18,198 nucleotides of DNA from JAWLGW01 sp964569055 (GCA_964569055.1 CAZMSZ010000131.1:1-18198); one strand, 5' to 3'; shown: positions 1-9,333, numbered from the stretch's first letter. The notes: generated from the sequence alone by a model not told the origin. Numbers and translations: made by a program.

Positions 1-678
1 CCGCGCCGAGCGCGCCGCCTCGGCCGCGCGGCGCTGCGCGTCGCCGCGGGCGCGCTCCTGGCGCTGGTGATCGGCCTCGCGGTCTGGCTCACGACCGCCT
101 ACGGCGGCCGGCTGGACGTGGCCGCCGACGGGCCGACCCCGCGCGGGGTGGTCGCCTGGACGATCACGACCGCCAAGCGCGCGCGGATCCGCCGCGAGGG
201 AGGCGCGCTGCGCGTCCCGCGGGAGGACGCCCTGCGCGACCCGGCCCTGCTCGAGCTCGGGATCCTCCACTACCGGGCCCGCTGCGAGGGCTGCCACGGC
301 GGCCCCGGCGTAGCGCCCCACCCGCTGGCGCGTCGTCTGTCGCCGCCTGCGCCGCCGCTGTGGGAGCGCGCCCCGCTGACGCAGCGGCACGCCGGGCGGC
401 TGCGCTGGGTGATCGAGCACGGCGTCGGCTGGAGCGCCATGCCCGCCTACGGCGACGTGCTGTCCGATCGCGCGCAGTGGGCCCTGGTCGCCTTCCTGCG
501 GCGGCTGCGCGGCATGGACCCGGCGACCTACCAGGCCTGGGCCGAGCGCGCCGAGGCGCGCGCCCACCCCGAGGCCGTGCCCCTCGAGCCGCTGCCCGAC
601 GACGCGCCGCAGAGCGGTCGGACCTGTCCGGACCTGTTCGGACCGGGCGGGCCGCCCAGGGGGTATGGACCGCCGTAG
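1..678 (+). CDS. Membrane-anchored c-type cytochrome, class I / CBB3-type (5' partial)
   Basis: The reading frame is open to the left edge, so the true start lies outside the window; a GTG at 67 is in frame but falls inside the hydrophobic segment and is an unlikely start. The visible N-terminus is Arg-rich and followed by a hydrophobic stretch (AALRVAAGALLALVIGLAVW, about bases 31-90), which reads as an uncleaved signal anchor that would place the rest in the periplasm. One haem-binding motif CEGCH is encoded at 283-297. The distal axial ligand is probably the Met of WSAMPAYGD (439-441), in the position expected for class I cytochromes. The following helix (RAQWALVAFLRRLRGM) resembles the C-terminal helix of Cytochrome_CBB3 domains. 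The expected role is electron transfer to or from a respiratory complex; the partner is not visible. The tail is Pro/Gly-rich. The family call is firm, the specific role is not. Confidence 0.85.
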   Translation, partial: PRRARRLGRAALRVAAGALLALVIGLAVWLTTAYGGRLDVAADGPTPRGVVAWTITTAKRARIRREGGALRVPREDALRDPALLELGILHYRARCEGCHGGPGVAPHPLARRLSPPAPPLWERAPLTQRHAGRLRWVIEHGVGWSAMPAYGDVLSDRAQWALVAFLRRLRGMDPATYQAWAERAEARAHPEAVPLEPLPDDAPQSGRTCPDLFGPGGPPRGYGPP

Positions 679-706
679 GAGGGAGGAGGAGGAAGGCCAG
701 AAGCAA

Positions 707-959
707 GGAAACGTCAACGGGAAGAGGGGAAGCGAAATACGAAACATCAACAGATAGTTAAATATCAGAACCACAGAACGGTGTCGCTCACGGCGACACG
801 CGGCCTACCGCCGACGGCGCCCGACCTTGGTCGGGCACGGCAGGCAACCTCGCTCGGGCCGAGGGGTGGCCGTACGAGCGACAGCCATTTCTCATTTCCA
901 GTTTCTAATTCCCTGTTGATATTTCATATTTCCATGTGGCCTTCCATGTGGACGTTTCC
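707..959. repeat. Element A: AT-rich imperfect palindrome between convergent genes
   Basis: The left arm (707-789) and right arm (876-959) are imperfect reverse complements. Base 707 onward reads GGAAACGTCAACGGGAAG; the reverse complement of 941-959 is GGAAACGTCCACATGGAAG. GAAATACGAAACATCAACAG at 734-753 pairs with 913-932 (18 of 20). TGTCGCTC at 782-789 pairs perfectly with 876-883. The arms are A+T-rich, unlike all flanking DNA, while the core (about 790-875) is G+C-rich and has its own hairpins: GTGTCGC/GCGACAC (781-787, 793-799) and GCCCGAC-CTTG-GTCGGGC (819-836). It fills most of the 329-bp gene-free interval between a plus-strand and a minus-strand gene that converge. A transcript across it could form a long stem-loop, so a role in termination or mRNA 3'-end protection is plausible. 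Element B is a relative. No known family name is assigned. Confidence 0.75.
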
Positions 960-1007
960 CGTCTCATTTCGCCCGACCTGTGTGAAACCCGATACGCCCC
1001 AGCCGCT

Positions 1008-1328
1008 CTACGTCCTCCGCGCCTCGATCGCCTCGGCCGCCGGCCGCTCGAGCAAGCAGTAGCGCTCGTCGGGGGTGTTCGGGTCGCGGGCGCGGACCTC
1101 GCGCAGCTCGAGGAGCTCGGCGCGGACCACCTCGCGCCGCAGGCCGCGCAGGTCGTTGGCGGCGATGCCCGGGAGCTGGGTCGCGCGCTGCTTGATCAGG
1201 CGGACGATCTCGTCCACGTGGAGGCACGAGGCCTCCGTCCGCCCGGCCGGCACGTCGGCCCACAGGAAGGCCTGGCGGATCAGGCGGCGCAGCAGCTCGC
1301 GGTCATGGAAGGGAGGGGGCTCGATCAT
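1008..1328 (-). CDS. Hypothetical protein, 106 aa
   Basis: I do not recognise a family. The ATG at 1328 is supported by GGAGG about 7 bases upstream (GGAGGACCCCTC-ATG). The protein is soluble, with no signal peptide or membrane segment, and is rich in Leu, Arg and Glu. The predicted content is mostly helical: FHDRELLRRLIRQAFLWADV, then HVDEIVRLIKQRATQLPG, then LRGLRREVVRAELLELREV, then a short tail with YCLLE. Two Cys are present, with no metal-binding spacing. The gene ends at element A, convergent with the cytochrome gene; on its 5' side it is cut off from its neighbours by the assembly gap 36 bases upstream. Coding status rests on a good RBS, a full-length frame and the usual codon bias. 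The function is unknown. Confidence 0.65.
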   Translation of the reverse strand: MIEPPPFHDRELLRRLIRQAFLWADVPAGRTEASCLHVDEIVRLIKQRATQLPGIAANDLRGLRREVVRAELLELREVRARDPNTPDERYCLLERPAAEAIEARRT

Positions 1329-1363
1329 GAGGGGTCCTCCGTCGGCAGTCGCCGGACACCGAA

Positions 1364-1463
1364 NNNNNNNNNNNNNNNNNNNNNNNNNNNNNNNNNNNNN
1401 NNNNNNNNNNNNNNNNNNNNNNNNNNNNNNNNNNNNNNNNNNNNNNNNNNNNNNNNNNNNNNN
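1364..1463. other. Assembly gap of 100 N
   Basis: Exactly 100 undetermined bases, the conventional placeholder for a scaffold join of unknown size. The 106-aa gene on its left and the PEBP gene on its right need not be true neighbours. Confidence 0.98.
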
Positions 1464-1484
1464 TCCCCGCAGGAGGAGCGTGTC

Positions 1485-1991
1485 ATGGCCGTCGTCCAGA
1501 AGCAGCTCGAGCTGCGCAGCGTCGCGTTCGCGCACGGCGCGCCGATCCCCCGCCGCCACGCGGCGCGCGGCGAGGGCGAGAACGTCTCGCCGCCGGTCGC
1601 GTGGAGCTACGTCCCGGCGGGAACCCGCGAGCTGGTGCTCCTGTGCGAGGACCCCGACGCCCCGCGCGACACCCCGTTCGCCCACTGGGTGGTCTACGCG
1701 ATCCCGCCCACGCTGACCGAGCTCCCCGAGGGCTTCTCGGGCCGGCGCTACCCGAGGGGGGCGCTCGAGGCCATGGCTGTCGAAGGACGCAATGACTTCG
1801 GCGAGATCGGCTGGGGCGGCCCGCTCCCGCCGCGCGGCCACGGCGTGCACCGCTACGTGTTCTCGCTGCTCGCGCTCGACGCGCCGCTCGGGCTGCAGGA
1901 GCGCGGCGCCACGCGCGACGAGCTGCTGCGCGCCGTGCGCGGCCACGTGCTCGACCAGGGGGAGTTGATCGGCACCTACGAGCGCTCGTAG
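1485..1991 (+). CDS. YbhB/YbcL family Raf kinase inhibitor-like protein (PEBP family), 168 aa
   Basis: The start is the ATG at 1485, preceded by AGGAGGAGCG about 5 bases upstream; longer in-frame starts would run through the gap. The protein has the bacterial PEBP signature in order: GEGENVSPPVAW near the N-terminus, the ligand-pocket motif CEDPDAP, AHWVVYAIP, and GRNDFGEIGWGGPLPPRGHG followed by HRYVFSLLALD. Length is normal for the cytoplasmic YbhB type, and there is no signal peptide. PEBP proteins bind phosphate- or phosphatidylethanolamine-like anions; the cellular role of bacterial members is poorly defined, and the name does not imply a Raf pathway. The gene is convergent with the minus-strand aminotransferase gene, with 37 bases between the stops. 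The family call is very secure. Confidence 0.95.
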   Translation: MAVVQKQLELRSVAFAHGAPIPRRHAARGEGENVSPPVAWSYVPAGTRELVLLCEDPDAPRDTPFAHWVVYAIPPTLTELPEGFSGRRYPRGALEAMAVEGRNDFGEIGWGGPLPPRGHGVHRYVFSLLALDAPLGLQERGATRDELLRAVRGHVLDQGELIGTYERS

Positions 1992-2028
1992 CCCCCGGCG
2001 CCGTGCTCGCTCGCTCAGGCCTGGGAGC

Positions 2029-3242
2029 TCACAGCCCTTCGGCCAGGAGCGCCGGGAGCGCCGCCGCCAGCCGCTCGTACTCGGCGCGCTCGTTGTAGGC
2101 CTGGGCCGAGATCCGCAGCACGCGCGCCGGCGCGGCCGGGAACGCGAACACCGGGACCTCGATCGCGTGGCGCTCGAGCAAGGCCGCCTGGAGCGGGTCG
2201 CGCCCGAGCGGCGGAGCCGCGGCCGGGTCCGCGCCCCGCGCGGGCGGGAGCGGCACCGCCGCCAGCGCGCCGATCATGCTCTCGGGCGCTGGAGGCGGCA
2301 CGTGGAGCGCGTCGCACAGCAGGCGGCGCGCCTCGAGCGCGAGCGCGCGGTCGTGAGCGCGCAGGGCGTCCCACCCGCCCGGGAGGAGCGCGCCGAGCGC
2401 CTCGATCGCCGTGGGGACGCACAGGAACGGGGTGGGATCGGCGGTGCCGGTCCAGTCGAACTCGAGGCGGAAGCGCGAGCGGTCCTGCCGCGGCGAGTTG
2501 GCGCCGTGGCTGATCGCGAGCGGACGCAGCTCGCCTTGCCGGTCGCGCCGCACGTGCAGGAAGGCCGCCCCCTTGGGGGCGCACAGCCACTTGTGGCAGT
2601 TGCCCGTGGTGTAGGCCGCGCCGAGCCGGTCGAGGTCGAGCGGGACCATGCCGGGGCCGTGGGCCGCGTCGACCAGGGTCTCGACGCCGCGCTCGCGCAG
2701 GGCCGCGACCAGGGCCTCGATCGGGAACACCAGCCCGGTGGGGCTGGTGACGTGGTCGAGCACGGCCAGGCGGGTCCGCGGCCCGACGTGGGCCAGCACG
2801 GCCTCGAGCACGCGCTCGGGACCATCGATCGGGAAGGGGACCTCCGCGATCACGACCCGCGCGTCCGCCCGCCCCGCGGCGAACTCCATGGTGGTCCGCG
2901 CCGCGTTGTAGACGTGGCTGGTGGTGAGCAGCTCGTCGCCGGGCTCGAGGGGCAGCGCGCGCAGGACCGTGTTGAACCCGCTGGTGGCGTTGGGCACGAA
3001 CGCGAGGTCGTCGGGGTCGGCCCCCACGAAGGCCGCGAGCGCGGCCCGGGCTGCGTCGAGGCGGGGCTCGAGCTCGCGCGCCAAGAAGCGCACCGGCTGA
3101 CGCTCGAGCTCGGCGCGCAGCCGCGCCTGCTCGTCCTGCACCACGCGCGGGCAGGCGCCGAACGAGCCGTGGTTGAGGAACGCCAGCCCCGGCTCGAGGG
3201 TCCAGCGCGCGCGCAGCGCGGCGCTCGCGGGCGGCTCGTCGC

Positions 3243-3246
<4 letters not shown>
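2029..3246 (-). CDS. Aminotransferase class V, isopenicillin-N-epimerase-like PLP enzyme, 405 aa
   Basis: The ATG (3246) overlaps the ftsH stop in an ATGA (3243-3246), which suggests translational coupling. The N-terminal motif FLNHGSFGACP is typical of the CefD-like branch of fold-type I PLP enzymes. Further landmarks are NATSGFNTVLRAL (cofactor phosphate region), LDHVTSPTGLVFP, VDAAHGPGMVPLDL (Asp that pairs with the pyridine nitrogen) and TGNCHKWLCAPKG, whose Lys219 should form the Schiff base. Length is normal and no signal peptide is seen. Relatives include isopenicillin-N epimerases, cysteine-desulfurase-like enzymes and C-S lyases, and the substrate cannot be read from sequence. No beta-lactam genes are nearby, so a true epimerase role is unlikely. 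Why it is coupled to ftsH is unclear. The fold is certain; the reaction is open. Confidence 0.92.
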
Positions 3247-5291
<2,045 letters not shown>

Positions 5292-5438
5292 TGCACCGCC
5301 TTCTTTTCAAATTCGAGACCACCGCCGCGGGCTACGCAAGCCTCGGGCGGGGCGACCCCGGCGGGCAGAGGTGTCCCACCGCCCGGACGGGTTCTCCGGA
5401 GTGCGAACGAGCGGGGCCGTGCGCGCCTCCCGCCCGGC

Positions 5439-5538
5439 NNNNNNNNNNNNNNNNNNNNNNNNNNNNNNNNNNNNNNNNNNNNNNNNNNNNNNNNNNNNNN
5501 NNNNNNNNNNNNNNNNNNNNNNNNNNNNNNNNNNNNNN
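5439..5538. other. Assembly gap of 100 N
   Basis: A second run of exactly 100 N. It lies upstream of ftsH and removes the 5' part of the DUF5522-type gene on its right. The 147 bases between the ftsH start and the gap show no supported gene. Confidence 0.98.
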
Positions 5539-5625
5539 GGCTGCCGCCACTGCCCCTACCCGCCCGAGGCCCAGCGCGCCGCGGGCCGCCCTGCGGGCGC
5601 GCCCGCCTGGCCGGAGGAGGGCTGA
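5539..5625 (+). CDS. DUF5522-type protein, C-terminal fragment (5' part lost in gap)
   Basis: Only the last 28 codons are visible, in frame from the first base after the N run to a TGA at 5623-5625. The fragment opens with GCRHCPY, which matches the end of the conserved Cys-rich motif of small DUF5522 proteins (family pattern CCGxGCRHCPY). The rest is a short tail rich in Ala, Pro and Gly, ending in AWPEEG. The family probably binds a metal through these cysteines; its function is not established. The stop lies 7 bases from the stop of the convergent minus-strand gene. The assignment rests on a short motif but a distinctive one. The missing first half should be sought in the raw reads. Confidence 0.6.
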   Translation, partial: GCRHCPYPPEAQRAAGRPAGAPAWPEEG

Positions 5626-5632
5626 GCCGTCG

Positions 5633-6157
5633 TCAAGCGGCGCGGCGGGCGAGCTGGCCGAGGAACGCCTCGAGCCGCGCCCAGGAGACGGCCGAGCGCG
5701 GGCCGCCGCGCTCTCCCCGCTTGGCCTTGGCGAGGAACGCCTTGGGCAGCCCGGCCTGCCGCTCCAGCTCGCGCTCGGAGCCGTCCCAGCGCGCCGCGAC
5801 CAGCGTGAGCAGGCGGGCGTGCTCGGGCTCGGCGGCGCGAGCGGTGGGCTCGAGGCGCACCAGCGGCGGCTCGGTCCGCGCCGGCTCGGGCGCGGCGGGC
5901 TCGGGCTCGAGCGCGCCCGCCGGAGGTTGCGCGGCCCGCAGCGCCTCCTCGACCGTGGCCACCCGGCGGGCCAGCGCCTCGTAGGCACCGCGCAGCCGGC
6001 GCGGGTCGATCGCCGGGGTGCGCCCCTCGTCGACCCACACCCAGGTGCGCCCCACGCCGTCGCGGTAGCCGTCGACCACGCCGGCCGCCAGCAACTCCTC
6101 CCAGACGGGGCGGCTCGGCCCGCGCCGGGCGGCGTCCTCCAGGGTGTACCAGCTCAT
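5633..6157 (-). CDS. Hypothetical protein with two possible helix-turn-helix segments, 174 aa
   Basis: No family is firmly recognised. The ATG at 6157 has a purine-rich RBS (GGGGGAG) upstream. The N-terminus (about residues 2-45: SWYTLEDAARRG..VWEELLAAGVVDGYRDG..RTWVWV) has the shape of a MerR/excisionase-type winged helix, in which a short helix-turn-helix is followed by a hairpin. Next come a short helical stretch (YEALARRVATVEEALRA) and a flexible linker rich in Pro, Glu and Ala. The C-terminal segment (SERELERQAGLPKAFLAKAK) resembles an XRE-like helix-turn-helix, and WARLEAFLGQLA follows. The protein is soluble. The start of glyoxalase lies upstream on the same strand, with its stop 53 bases away, so the two may be co-transcribed. 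A DNA-binding regulator is the inference; it could instead be a structural adaptor. Confidence 0.7.
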   Translation of the reverse strand: MSWYTLEDAARRGPSRPVWEELLAAGVVDGYRDGVGRTWVWVDEGRTPAIDPRRLRGAYEALARRVATVEEALRAAQPPAGALEPEPAAPEPARTEPPLVRLEPTARAAEPEHARLLTLVAARWDGSERELERQAGLPKAFLAKAKRGERGGPRSAVSWARLEAFLGQLARRAA

Positions 6158-6210
6158 GCCCGCTCCCCCGGCTCCTCTTCGGCCGCGCGGCAGGGCGAGC
6201 TTGAGGGCGG

Positions 6211-6582
6211 CTACTGCGGCTTGGCCTCCAGGATCTCGATGTCGTAGCCGCTCGGGTCCTTCACGAAGATGTACTTCGAGCTCAGCTCGGGGCGCGAGCG
6301 CCGATACCACCAGCCGCGCCGCTCGACCTCGGCCACCACGGCCTCGAGGTCGTCGACGTGGAACGCGAGGTGCCCGAACTGATCGCCCAGCGTGTAGTCG
6401 CGTCCGTCCTTGTTGTAGGTGAGCTCGAGCTGATACCGCCCCGCCTCGTCGGTCAGGAACACCAGCACGGCCTCCTCGCCGATCGGCCGCTCGCGCAGCT
6501 TCTTCAGCCCGAGGAAGCCGCAGTAGAACTCGAGGGTCCGGTCGAGGTCCTTGACGCGCAGCATGGTGTGGGCGAGGCGCAT
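6211..6582 (-). CDS. gloA: Lactoylglutathione lyase (glyoxalase I), VOC superfamily, 123 aa
   Basis: Glyoxalase I converts the hemithioacetal of methylglyoxal and a thiol (glutathione in the classical case) to the S-lactoyl thioester. The protein follows the bacterial GloA pattern: LAHTMLRVKDLDRTLEFYCGF at the N-terminus, YQLELTYN, GHLAFHVDDL and FVKDPSGYDIEILEA. The four metal ligands are in register with the E. coli enzyme: His5, Glu53, His71 and Glu116. Length is slightly under the usual 130-135 residues because of shorter loops. The ATG at 6582 has an excellent RBS (GAGGAGGAGCC). The gene lies downstream of element C and upstream of the 174-aa gene on the same strand. Whether this organism uses glutathione or another thiol cannot be told here. 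Confidence 0.93.
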   Translation of the reverse strand: MRLAHTMLRVKDLDRTLEFYCGFLGLKKLRERPIGEEAVLVFLTDEAGRYQLELTYNKDGRDYTLGDQFGHLAFHVDDLEAVVAEVERRGWWYRRSRPELSSKYIFVKDPSGYDIEILEAKPQ

Positions 6583-6634
6583 GGCTCCTCCTCTCTCTCA
6601 ACCAGGGGTCATCGAACGAGCACGGTCCGTGCCC

Positions 6635-6744
6635 GTGCCCGCGCGCGTGCCCCTACCCGTGGCCCCGGGATCGCCGTAGTGCCTCTTCCGCACACGCGCA
6701 CGGGCGCGGGCCGCGTGGACGGGCAGGGGCACGGGCGCGGGCAC
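6635..6744. repeat. Element C: GC-rich near-perfect inverted repeat
   Basis: The arms 6635-6660 and 6719-6744 are reverse complements at 24 of 26 positions and are separated by 58 bases. The arms consist of variations on GTGCCC and CCCGT, so they also carry internal short direct repeats. The loop holds further self-complementary DNA (CACACGCGCACGGGCGCGGG at 6691-6710). The element lies between two minus-strand genes: downstream of the FAD oxidoreductase stop (6779) and upstream of the gloA start (6582). It could act as a strong terminator or mRNA-stabilising hairpin for the oxidoreductase transcript. It shares no sequence with elements A and B. There is no T-run, so it is not a classical intrinsic terminator. 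Confidence 0.7.
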
Positions 6745-6778
6745 GAGGCGCCTTCACCGCGACCGAGGCGTCGACGGG

Positions 6779-8443
6779 TCAGGCGGTGATCTCCGCGGGG
6801 CGCGCGGCCACGCGCGCCAGCAGGCTCAGGGAGCGGCGACGCTCGGCCGCGATCCCGGCCAGCGCGCCGCCCATCATGGCCCCCACCACGCCCACCGTGC
6901 CGACCTCGCTCCCGGCGAAGTACAGCCCCTTGACGGGCGCGCGCGGACGCAACCAGCTACAGCGGAAGCGCTCGGGCGTGGGCTCGAGCCCGTAGATCGA
7001 GCCGGCCACGGGGCGGCAGAAGTGGTCGGTCGAGACCGGGGTCGAGAGCTCGACGTAGTCGAGCATGGGGCGCAGCGCGGGCATGTGACGCAGGAACTGC
7101 TCGAGGAGGTGCTCCTGCAGCGCGGCCTTGAACGCCTCGTACTCCTCGCCGCGCCGCTTCCAGCGGGTGCCGAGCCAGGGGCGGAACACCTCCCACGGGA
7201 CGAACGTCACGACCTCGCCCGTGTGGCGCACCTCGGGGCCCGGGTCGTGCTCGGGGTCCTTGAGCGAGGGGAAGCTGGCGTAGAGCACGGGCGCGTCGGG
7301 GAGGGGCCGGCGGTCGGGGTGGACGTCCCAGGCCTCGGCCTCGAGGTCCCAGCTCTCGTAGAACCACTCGTTGGCGGCGCTGGCGCCCGCCTGGGTGATG
7401 TCCCCCTTGAAGCCGAGGTACAGGCACACGTGCGCCGGCGCCGGCGGGAGCGCCTGCACCTCGCGCGCCCAGCGCGCGTCCTGGGCCTCCGGCGGGAGCA
7501 GGCGCTGCACGGTGGCGAGCACGCCCGCCGCGCTGATCACCTTGCGGGCGCGCAGCAGCTCGCCGTCCTTCATGCGCACGCCCACGGCGCGCCCGCGCTC
7601 GAGCACGACCTCCTGCACGTCGGCGTAGATCCGGGTCCAGCCGCCGGCCTCGGCCACGGTCCGCAGGAGCTGGCGCGCGATCTCGCCCGAGCCGCCCACG
7701 GGGTAGTAGGCGCCGTACTTGTAGTGCTTGGCGACCAGCGCCTGGATCGCGAACGAGGAGCGGCTCGGCGGCGAGCCGTAGTAGGCCCACTGCGCCGCGA
7801 GCACGGCGCGCAGGCGGGGGTCGTCGGTGAGGCCCGCCAGCACCTCGCCGGTGCGCTGGAGCAGGGCGCGCCGCGCGCTGCGCGCCACGAACGGGTCGAG
7901 GAGCCGGCCCAGCCCCGGCGGGATCAGCCGGCACAGGTAGTAGGAGCGCATGCTGCTCGAGACGTGCCGCACCTGCTCCAAGTAGGCGTCGATCGCCGCG
8001 GCGCCGTCGGGGAAGGCGGCGAGCAGGTTCTCGCGGAACCGCTCGGGCTTGTCGGGGAACTCGATCTCGAGCCCGCCCGGCCAGTGGAAGTGCTCGTAGG
8101 CCGCGCCCAGCGAGGCCCAGCGCAGCCGCCCGTCGGTGAGGTCGTGCAGCAGCCGCCCCGGCAGGCTGTGGCGGGTCACCTCGCCGACCGCGTGCACGCC
8201 GACGTCCCAGGTATAGCCCTTGCGCTTGAAGGCGTGGGTGAAGCCGCCCGGCACGTAGTGCTGCTCGAGCACGAGCACGCGCCGCCCCAGCTTGGCGAGG
8301 AGCGCGGCCGCGGTCATGCCGCCCATGCCCGAGCCGACCACGATCGCGTCCCACACCTCGCGCTCGGGGCCGCCCCGCTTGCTCCAGTAGGTCTCGCGCC
8401 CCAGGGCGGCGCGCTCGGTCGGCTCGGTCGCGGTGGCGGTCAT
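6779..8443 (-). CDS. FAD-dependent NAD(P)-binding oxidoreductase, retinol-saturase / CrtI-like, 554 aa
   Basis: The ATG at 8443 is chosen because GAGGAG lies just upstream; an in-frame start at 8494 would add 17 residues with no RBS. The dinucleotide-binding motif is AIVVGSGMGGMTAAALLAKL (glycines at about 37-42), followed by VLVLEQHYVPGGFTHAF, in which Glu60 should bind the FAD ribose. Next is YTWDVGVHAVGE, as in phytoene desaturase and all-trans-retinol 13,14-reductase relatives. The C-terminal FAD motif is GLYFAGSEVGTVGVVGAMMG. Members of this group saturate, desaturate or isomerise polyenes or act on other lipids. No carotenoid genes (crtB, crtE) are visible nearby, so the substrate is unknown. 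The protein has no signal peptide, but much of its middle is hydrophobic or aromatic, as expected for a membrane-associated enzyme. Element C follows its stop. Confidence 0.9.
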   Translation of the reverse strand: MTATATEPTERAALGRETYWSKRGGPEREVWDAIVVGSGMGGMTAAALLAKLGRRVLVLEQHYVPGGFTHAFKRKGYTWDVGVHAVGEVTRHSLPGRLLHDLTDGRLRWASLGAAYEHFHWPGGLEIEFPDKPERFRENLLAAFPDGAAAIDAYLEQVRHVSSSMRSYYLCRLIPPGLGRLLDPFVARSARRALLQRTGEVLAGLTDDPRLRAVLAAQWAYYGSPPSRSSFAIQALVAKHYKYGAYYPVGGSGEIARQLLRTVAEAGGWTRIYADVQEVVLERGRAVGVRMKDGELLRARKVISAAGVLATVQRLLPPEAQDARWAREVQALPPAPAHVCLYLGFKGDITQAGASAANEWFYESWDLEAEAWDVHPDRRPLPDAPVLYASFPSLKDPEHDPGPEVRHTGEVVTFVPWEVFRPWLGTRWKRRGEEYEAFKAALQEHLLEQFLRHMPALRPMLDYVELSTPVSTDHFCRPVAGSIYGLEPTPERFRCSWLRPRAPVKGLYFAGSEVGTVGVVGAMMGGALAGIAAERRRSLSLLARVAARPAEITA

Positions 8444-8561
8444 GGGGGCTCCTCGGGGCGGGTCGCAGCAGGCGCGAGCGGCCGCGCGGCCCAAGGATAC
8501 GGGCCCGGGGCCGGGCGCGGGTGCGAATCTCGGAGCGCGCCGCGCAGCGTGCGGAGCGCGC

Positions 8562-9278
8562 TCAGCGCGCGGCGCGGCGGTCGGAGCCGTCCCTCAGCGC
8601 CCAGGCGATCAACGCCGCGCGCGCCTCGCGCCCGGCGGCGCCCAGGCCGCCGCCGCGCTCGAGCGCCACGGTGTCGGCCTCCATGATCGCGCGGCGGACG
8701 CAGGCCAGCGCGCGCTCGGGCTGCAGCGCGCCGGCCGCCAGCGCGGTGAGCGCGAAGGCGGTCACCGCGAACACGGCGGCGTCGTCGAGCGCGCCGTCGA
8801 GCACGTCGTTCTCCGCCTCGCTGGCGGCCTCGCCCGCCAGGCGGGCGCGGACGCGCCACGCCTCCTCGGGCTGCGCCAGCCAGGCCTCGGCCGCCTCCAG
8901 CGCCGCGCGGGCGCGGCGCTCGCCCGGGAAGGCCTCCTGCTCGAACCAGTCCAGCAGCGGGCGCGCGGCGTGCACGGCCGCGCGCACCAGCGGCTCCTTG
9001 CCGAAGGTCGCCAGCCGGTCGAGCCAGTCCTCGTCGTCGCTCGCGGCGAACGCATCGGCCTCGTCGGGCGGCTGCCGCAGGTCGTCCCGCTCGGCGGGCG
9101 GGAGCGGCGGCTCGCTCAACGCCGCCCGCGCGGCCGGGTCGCCCAGGGCGGCCGCCAGGCGCACCCGCACCAGCGCGAGCTCGCCCTGGCGCACACGCTC
9201 GAGCAGGAGGCGGGCGCCCGCCGCGGGGTCGCCCGCGCCCGAGAGCCGCTCCAGTCGCCTGAGCCGCGCGTCGGCCAT
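8562..9278 (-). CDS. Hypothetical all-helical protein, 238 aa
   Basis: No firm family. The start at the ATG of 9278 is the first after the divergent hydrolase promoter region; no clear RBS is seen, and an upstream GTG-type extension would overlap the hydrolase gene. The N-terminus (RLRRLERLSGAGDPAAGARL) resembles a short leader seen on many proteins of high-GC planctomycetes and myxobacteria, usually followed by a helical-repeat-like segment. A patch (LVRAAVHAARPLLDWFEQEA followed by GERRARAALEAAEAWL) recalls Imm5-type immunity helices, but this is only a resemblance. An Ala/Leu-rich stretch (DAAVFAVTAFALTALAAGAL) could be a buried helix. Strand and codon bias match the neighbours. It is divergent from the hydrolase gene, with 55 bases between starts. 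Confidence 0.7.
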   Translation of the reverse strand: MADARLRRLERLSGAGDPAAGARLLLERVRQGELALVRVRLAAALGDPAARAALSEPPLPPAERDDLRQPPDEADAFAASDDEDWLDRLATFGKEPLVRAAVHAARPLLDWFEQEAFPGERRARAALEAAEAWLAQPEEAWRVRARLAGEAASEAENDVLDGALDDAAVFAVTAFALTALAAGALQPERALACVRRAIMEADTVALERGGGLGAAGREARAALIAWALRDGSDRRAAR

Positions 9279-9333
9279 GCGTCCAGTGTACGCGCGTGTC
9301 GGCCGAGTAAGGTGGACCCGACCGGAGGGGATC

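Noticed and set aside
781..1062. Plus-strand frame of 93 codons across element A (GTG start)
   Set aside because: It runs through the inverted repeat and into the 3' end of the minus-strand gene, has no RBS, and its composition follows the repeat rather than the genome's codon bias.
6635..6744. CRISPR-like or satellite array of GTGCCC units
   Set aside because: There are no regular spacers; the structure is one inverted repeat with simple-sequence arms.
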